A stretch of DNA of 19,707 nucleotides, from NCBI GenBank assembly GCA_964494475.1, contig CAZBRS010000080.1:1-19707 (forward strand), in the 5' to 3' direction. The notes below the pieces were generated by a model. It was not told the origin of the DNA, did no database searches, and saw only the letters and a list, made by a program, of their open reading frames with translations. This document shows positions 16,538-19,707 of the stretch, piece by piece; position 1 is the first letter of the stretch, and every line of letters begins with the position of its first letter. The position numbers were made by a program, and so were the translations under genes. The DNA is from CAZBRS01 sp964494475. GTDB taxonomy: Bacteria > Myxococcota_A > UBA9042 > CAZBRS01.

Positions 16538-19500
16538 CTACCGACAGAGCTGCGACAGTGTCGCCGTCGCCTGGGGGATGCAGACGCCCCCCTCGGAGCT
16601 GCACACGTCGACCCACGGCCCCTCGTACCCGCAGCCCGGGGAGCCCTCGAGCCAGCCCGGGATCACGTCGCAGTAATTGCAGTCGGGCGGGTCGAGGCAC
16701 TCGCAGCCGCCGGTGGTGTCGGCGTAGTAGGGCTCCTCGATTCCGCTGCAGTCGTAGTCGAAGCCCGCGTCCGGGCAGTCCCAGATGGACTCGTAGAAGA
16801 AATCCATCTGCCCGGGGTTCGCCAGCCCGTCCTGGTCGCAGCAGTCGCCGGCGGTGGTGGTCGTGTAGCCGAAGGTGCTCGAGGGCTCGCACAGGCAGCG
16901 CCCCTCGGCCTCGTTCCCGTACGAATCGTCGTCGGCGTCGGGGTAGAACAGGGTGCAGTTCTGCGGCGCCTGCTCCCCCATTTCGATATCGATGGTGTCG
17001 AGGAAGCCGTTGCAGTTGTCGTCGACGCCGTTGCCGCAGATCTCGGCCACCTTGGGGTTGACGGCGCCGTCGCTGTCGTCGCAGTCGCCTCCGCCGTAGG
17101 GGCAGGTCTGGGGGTACGTGCCTCCGAGGGTCATGCCGGTGTCGCAGTACAGATCGCTGTCGTCGTCGCAGCCGTCGTCGACCCAGCCGTTGCAGTCGTT
17201 GTCCAGGTCGTCGCACGTGGCCTCGGTGGCCTCGTACGTTCCACCGGAGGCGAAGTAGTACTCCTCGCCCGTGCAGGGCGACCACTGGCCCCCGACGCAG
17301 AGCCCCGGGTTGCGGACCGCCCCCATGCAGACGCCCGCGAAGAGCTCGCAGGGCTCGAGCACCAGGTCGGGATCGAGGGCGTCGTCGTTGCCGTCGCAGT
17401 TGGAGTCGACGAAGTCGCAGTACTCCATGGCGCCGTGGTAGACGGTGGGGTCGGTGGGCGCGCAGTCGGTGTGGTCGGGGTCTCCGTCGAAATCGAGGTC
17501 GCCCACGACCACGACGCACTCCGGGTTCGCGATGTCCCAGTCGTGCTGGCAGTCGTTGATCTCGTCGCACCAGTCGAGGGTGCACACCTCGGCGTCGTCG
17601 CACCGGTTGGCGTCGGGCAGGTGCTCGCAGGCCCCCGCGTCGCAGAGGTCGGAGGTGCACGCGACGCCGTCGTCGCAGTCGCGGGGGACGCCGCTGCAGA
17701 CGCCCTCGGGGTCGCACGCATCGCCGATGGTGCAGCCGTTGCCGTCGTCGCAGGACCACCCGGGCTGGGGCGTGTAGGTGCAGCCGGTCGCGGGCTCACA
17801 GCCGTCGGCGGTGCAGGCGTTCACGTCGTTGCAGCTGATGGGCTGGTGCTGGCAGCCGATCAATCCGTAGCACATGTCGGTGGTGCAGAGGCTCTGATCG
17901 TCGCAGAGCTGCGGGCCCTCGTAGGTAGACAGGTTGCAGTCGTCGTCGATGCCGTTGCAGACCTCGGGGGCGCCGGGGTTCACGTCGGCCCGCTGGTCGT
18001 CGCAATCGCCGGCGACGCCGCCTCGGTACAGGCCCTCGGCGATGCACAGGCAGCGCGTATCGGTGGCGAGTCCGTACGTGTCGGCGTCGGCGTCCAGGTA
18101 CCACGCCTTGCACCCGGCAGCGCCCAGGTCGTTCGCCGACCCGTTGCAGTTGTCGTCGAGGGGTGTCGCGCAGGTCTCCAGTTGACCGGGGAAGATCTGG
18201 GAGTCGAGCGGCTTGCAGTCGTCGACGTCGGGCCAGCCGTCGTTGTCGTCGTCGAGGTCGCAGACGTTGCCCTGGGCGTCGCCGTCGGTGTTTTTCTGGT
18301 CGGGGTTCGCCAGCAACGGGCAGTTGTCGGTGAGGTCGAGGACGCCGTCGTTGTCGTCGTCCGGGTCGCAAGCGTTGCCCAGGGTGTCGCCGTCGGCGTT
18401 CTCCTGGCCGGAGTTCGCGACCAACGGGCAGTTGTCCTCGAAGTCGAGCACGCTGTCGTTGTCGTCGTCGGTGTCGCAGGCGTCGCCCGGTACGTCGCCG
18501 TCGGTGTTCTCCTGGCCGGGGTTCGCGACCAGCGGGCAGTTGTCGGAGGTGTTCGGCAGTCCGTCGCCGTCGCGGTCGTCGTCGACGCAGTCTTTCTGGC
18601 CATCGCCGTCGCTGTCGGGGAACCCCTCGTCGGCCATGCCGTCGCAGTCGTTGTCATAGGCGTCGCAGAGGGTCTCGACCGCCTGGTACAACGGGTTCCA
18701 GGCGAGGAAGGTCTCAGCGTCGCACGGGACCCAGTGTGCGCCCTGGCAGAGCCGCGCCGGGTGCGTCGCGCCCTGGCACACGCCCGTCGGCGGCATGCAG
18801 AGGGGCGCGTCGTTGTCGTGCAGGTCGCCATCGGCCGCGTCGGTCTGGCCGTCGCAGTCGTCGTCCTGGCCGTTGCAGAGCTCGGCCATGGGAGTGCCCG
18901 GGGCGCAGGTGTCGACGATGGTGCCTCCCTGGCAGACCTTCTGGCCGTTGCCCTTGCACGCGCCCACGCCGCAGGTGGTCTGGGTGACCGTATAGCCGTC
19001 GTCCGCGGCCGCGTCGCAGTCTTCGTCGACGCCGTTGCAGTTGCCGTCGAAGGCGCCCGGGTGGCGGCTGGCGTCGAGGGGCGCGCAGTCATCGGCGTCG
19101 GGCGAGCCATCGTTGTCGTCGTCGGCGTCGACGCAGTCCTTCTGGCCGTCGCTGTCACTGTCGAGGAAGCCCTCGTCCTTCGGGCCGTTGCAGTTGTTGT
19201 CGACGCCGTCGCACACCTCGGAGACGCCTGGGTTCACGTCGAGGCGCACGTCGTCGCAGTCGCCGGATCGCGTGGCCGTCCAGGGGAAGGCGGCCGCGCA
19301 CGCGCACTGCTGATCGGACATCAGCCCCCACGTGTCGGCGTCGCGATCGGCGTAGAACGGCGTGCACCCCATGGCGAAGGCCTCGTTGACGAGCCCGTCG
19401 CAGTCGTCGTCGCCGGGGGTCGAGCAGCGCTCCTGGGCGCCGTGGTGCGCGGTCGCGTCGAGGGGCGCGCAGTCGGTGCTGTCGGGGTCGCCGTCGTCGT

Positions 19501-19707
19501 CGTCGTCGTCGTCGCACGCGTCGCCGGACCCGTCGCCGTCCGAGTCGGCCTGTGCGGGGTTCGCGAGCAGCGGGCAATTGTCGGTCGTATCGGGCACGGT
19601 GTCGTTGTCGTCGTCGGGGTCGACGCAGTCCATGAGGCCGTCGCCGTCCTGATTCGGGAAGCCGTTGTCGGCCACGCCGTCGCAGTCCTCGTCGAGGCCG
19701 TTGCAGG
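16538..19707 (-). CDS. MopE-type / thrombospondin-3-like repeat protein (5' partial)
   Basis: The last about 1056 residues of a very large, presumably secreted or surface protein lie here. The frame is open to the right edge, so the start is missing. About ten MopE-type repeats of the form C-x3-D-x-DC(D/N)G are visible (for example CDGVDNNCNGPKDEGF, CDDLDNDCNGWVDDGC). They are interspersed with thrombospondin type 3 calcium-binding repeats (DSDGDGSGDACD, DNCPLVANPGQ). A middle section at about 17580-17910 has CTxDxC repeats (SLCTTDMCYG, ACTADGCEPATGC, ACTSDLCDAGAC). The C-terminus, ending SLSQ-like in ATLSQLCR, is Cys-rich and has no membrane anchor or MYXO-CTERM-like tail. Such repeats bind calcium, and MopE itself binds copper; binding by this protein is inferred from Asp-rich loops. 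The function is unknown. Proteins of this type are common in myxobacteria. Confidence 0.88.
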   Translation of the reverse strand, partial: CNGLDEDCDGVADNGFPNQDGDGLMDCVDPDDDNDTVPDTTDNCPLLANPAQADSDGDGSGDACDDDDDDDGDPDSTDCAPLDATAHHGAQERCSTPGDDDCDGLVNEAFAMGCTPFYADRDADTWGLMSDQQCACAAAFPWTATRSGDCDDVRLDVNPGVSEVCDGVDNNCNGPKDEGFLDSDSDGQKDCVDADDDNDGSPDADDCAPLDASRHPGAFDGNCNGVDEDCDAAADDGYTVTQTTCGVGACKGNGQKVCQGGTIVDTCAPGTPMAELCNGQDDDCDGQTDAADGDLHDNDAPLCMPPTGVCQGATHPARLCQGAHWVPCDAETFLAWNPLYQAVETLCDAYDNDCDGMADEGFPDSDGDGQKDCVDDDRDGDGLPNTSDNCPLVANPGQENTDGDVPGDACDTDDDNDSVLDFEDNCPLVANSGQENADGDTLGNACDPDDDNDGVLDLTDNCPLLANPDQKNTDGDAQGNVCDLDDDNDGWPDVDDCKPLDSQIFPGQLETCATPLDDNCNGSANDLGAAGCKAWYLDADADTYGLATDTRCLCIAEGLYRGGVAGDCDDQRADVNPGAPEVCNGIDDDCNLSTYEGPQLCDDQSLCTTDMCYGLIGCQHQPISCNDVNACTADGCEPATGCTYTPQPGWSCDDGNGCTIGDACDPEGVCSGVPRDCDDGVACTSDLCDAGACEHLPDANRCDDAEVCTLDWCDEINDCQHDWDIANPECVVVVGDLDFDGDPDHTDCAPTDPTVYHGAMEYCDFVDSNCDGNDDALDPDLVLEPCELFAGVCMGAVRNPGLCVGGQWSPCTGEEYYFASGGTYEATEATCDDLDNDCNGWVDDGCDDDSDLYCDTGMTLGGTYPQTCPYGGGDCDDSDGAVNPKVAEICGNGVDDNCNGFLDTIDIEMGEQAPQNCTLFYPDADDDSYGNEAEGRCLCEPSSTFGYTTTTAGDCCDQDGLANPGQMDFFYESIWDCPDAGFDYDCSGIEEPYYADTTGGCECLDPPDCNYCDVIPGWLEGSPGCGYEGPWVDVCSSEGGVCIPQATATLSQLCR
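18221..18544 (-). repeat. Three tandem 108-bp intragenic repeats (TSP3 units)
   Basis: Three direct repeats of 108 bases each (units starting at 18544, 18436 and 18328 on the minus strand) encode 36-residue thrombospondin type 3 units. Each unit begins DNCPL and ends with a DDDND segment. The CAGTTGTC word recurs at exact 108-base intervals (18321, 18429, 18537). The copies differ at scattered positions, so the duplication is not very recent. Because 108 is a multiple of three, gain or loss of a unit would keep the frame. Confidence 0.85.
19492..19514 (-). repeat. Trinucleotide run encoding poly-Asp
   Basis: A 23-base uninterrupted CGT/GTC run (nearly eight trinucleotide copies) encodes seven consecutive GAC aspartate codons within a calcium-type loop of the repeat protein. 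Length changes in whole triplets would alter only the number of aspartates. Confidence 0.8.

Noticed and set aside
15105..17759. Extension of the porin to 884 residues
   Set aside because: The extra N-terminal part is an out-of-frame, Arg-rich reading of the repeat protein. A signal peptide begins at the GTG at 16475.
18221..18544. CRISPR-like periodicity
   Set aside because: The 108-base units are contiguous, in frame and encode TSP3 motifs; there are no spacers and no cas genes.
19673..19675. A translation start for the repeat protein at 19675
   Set aside because: The codon is GTG within a MopE repeat (DGVADNGF) whose first half (CNGLDEDC) continues to the window edge, so the true start is outside.

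Overview
The window is GC-rich, densely packed coding DNA on which nearly every gene lies on the minus strand. The gene content fits a Gram-negative bacterium of the former Deltaproteobacteria, most likely a Myxococcota relative: lipoproteins, a LamB-like porin, an FHA-GGDEF protein, and a very long Asp/Cys-rich MopE-type repeat protein. This assignment is inferred from gene style, not from a marker-gene search.

Layout. (a) 1-170: the 3' end of an unrecognised plus-strand gene, overlapping the end of lipA convergently. (b) 7606 down to 125: an apparent nine-gene minus-strand operon. Its order is FHA-GGDEF diguanylate cyclase, TPR-like lipoprotein, ABC ATPase B, MlaE-like permease 2, MlaE-like permease 1, ABC ATPase A, MlaD/MCE protein, methionine aminopeptidase (map), lipoyl synthase (lipA). 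Genes overlap or are separated by 13 bases or less, and a plausible sigma70-type promoter lies at 7630-7659. (c) 7729-8964: a divergently transcribed, putatively lipid-anchored von Willebrand factor A protein, the only complete plus-strand gene. (d) 16475 down to 8974: a five-gene maltodextrin operon with LamB-like porin, GH13 alpha-amylase lipoprotein, MalK ATPase, a single polypeptide fusing a MalE-type binding protein to a MalF-type permease, and MalG. A candidate promoter lies at 16506-16535. (e) 16538 to the right edge: the C-terminal >1000 residues of a MopE/thrombospondin-3-like protein whose start lies outside the window.

How the genes work together. The maltodextrin operon encodes a full path: porin entry, cleavage by a membrane-anchored amylase, capture by a binding domain tethered to the permease, and ATP-driven import. 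The MCE operon encodes a phospholipid-type transporter with two different permeases and two different ATPases. The ATPase defects are complementary: ATPase A keeps Walker B glutamate and H-loop histidine but has a broken signature motif (LPFGAQ), whereas ATPase B has a good signature (ISGGM) but Asp-Asp in Walker B and no H-loop histidine. Paired as a heterodimer they would give one canonical and one degenerate ATP site, the arrangement known from asymmetric ABC proteins. This is the most interesting system in the window. No RNA genes, insertion sequences, CRISPR arrays or convincing rho-independent terminators were seen, and no stretch over 300 bases lacks a gene.
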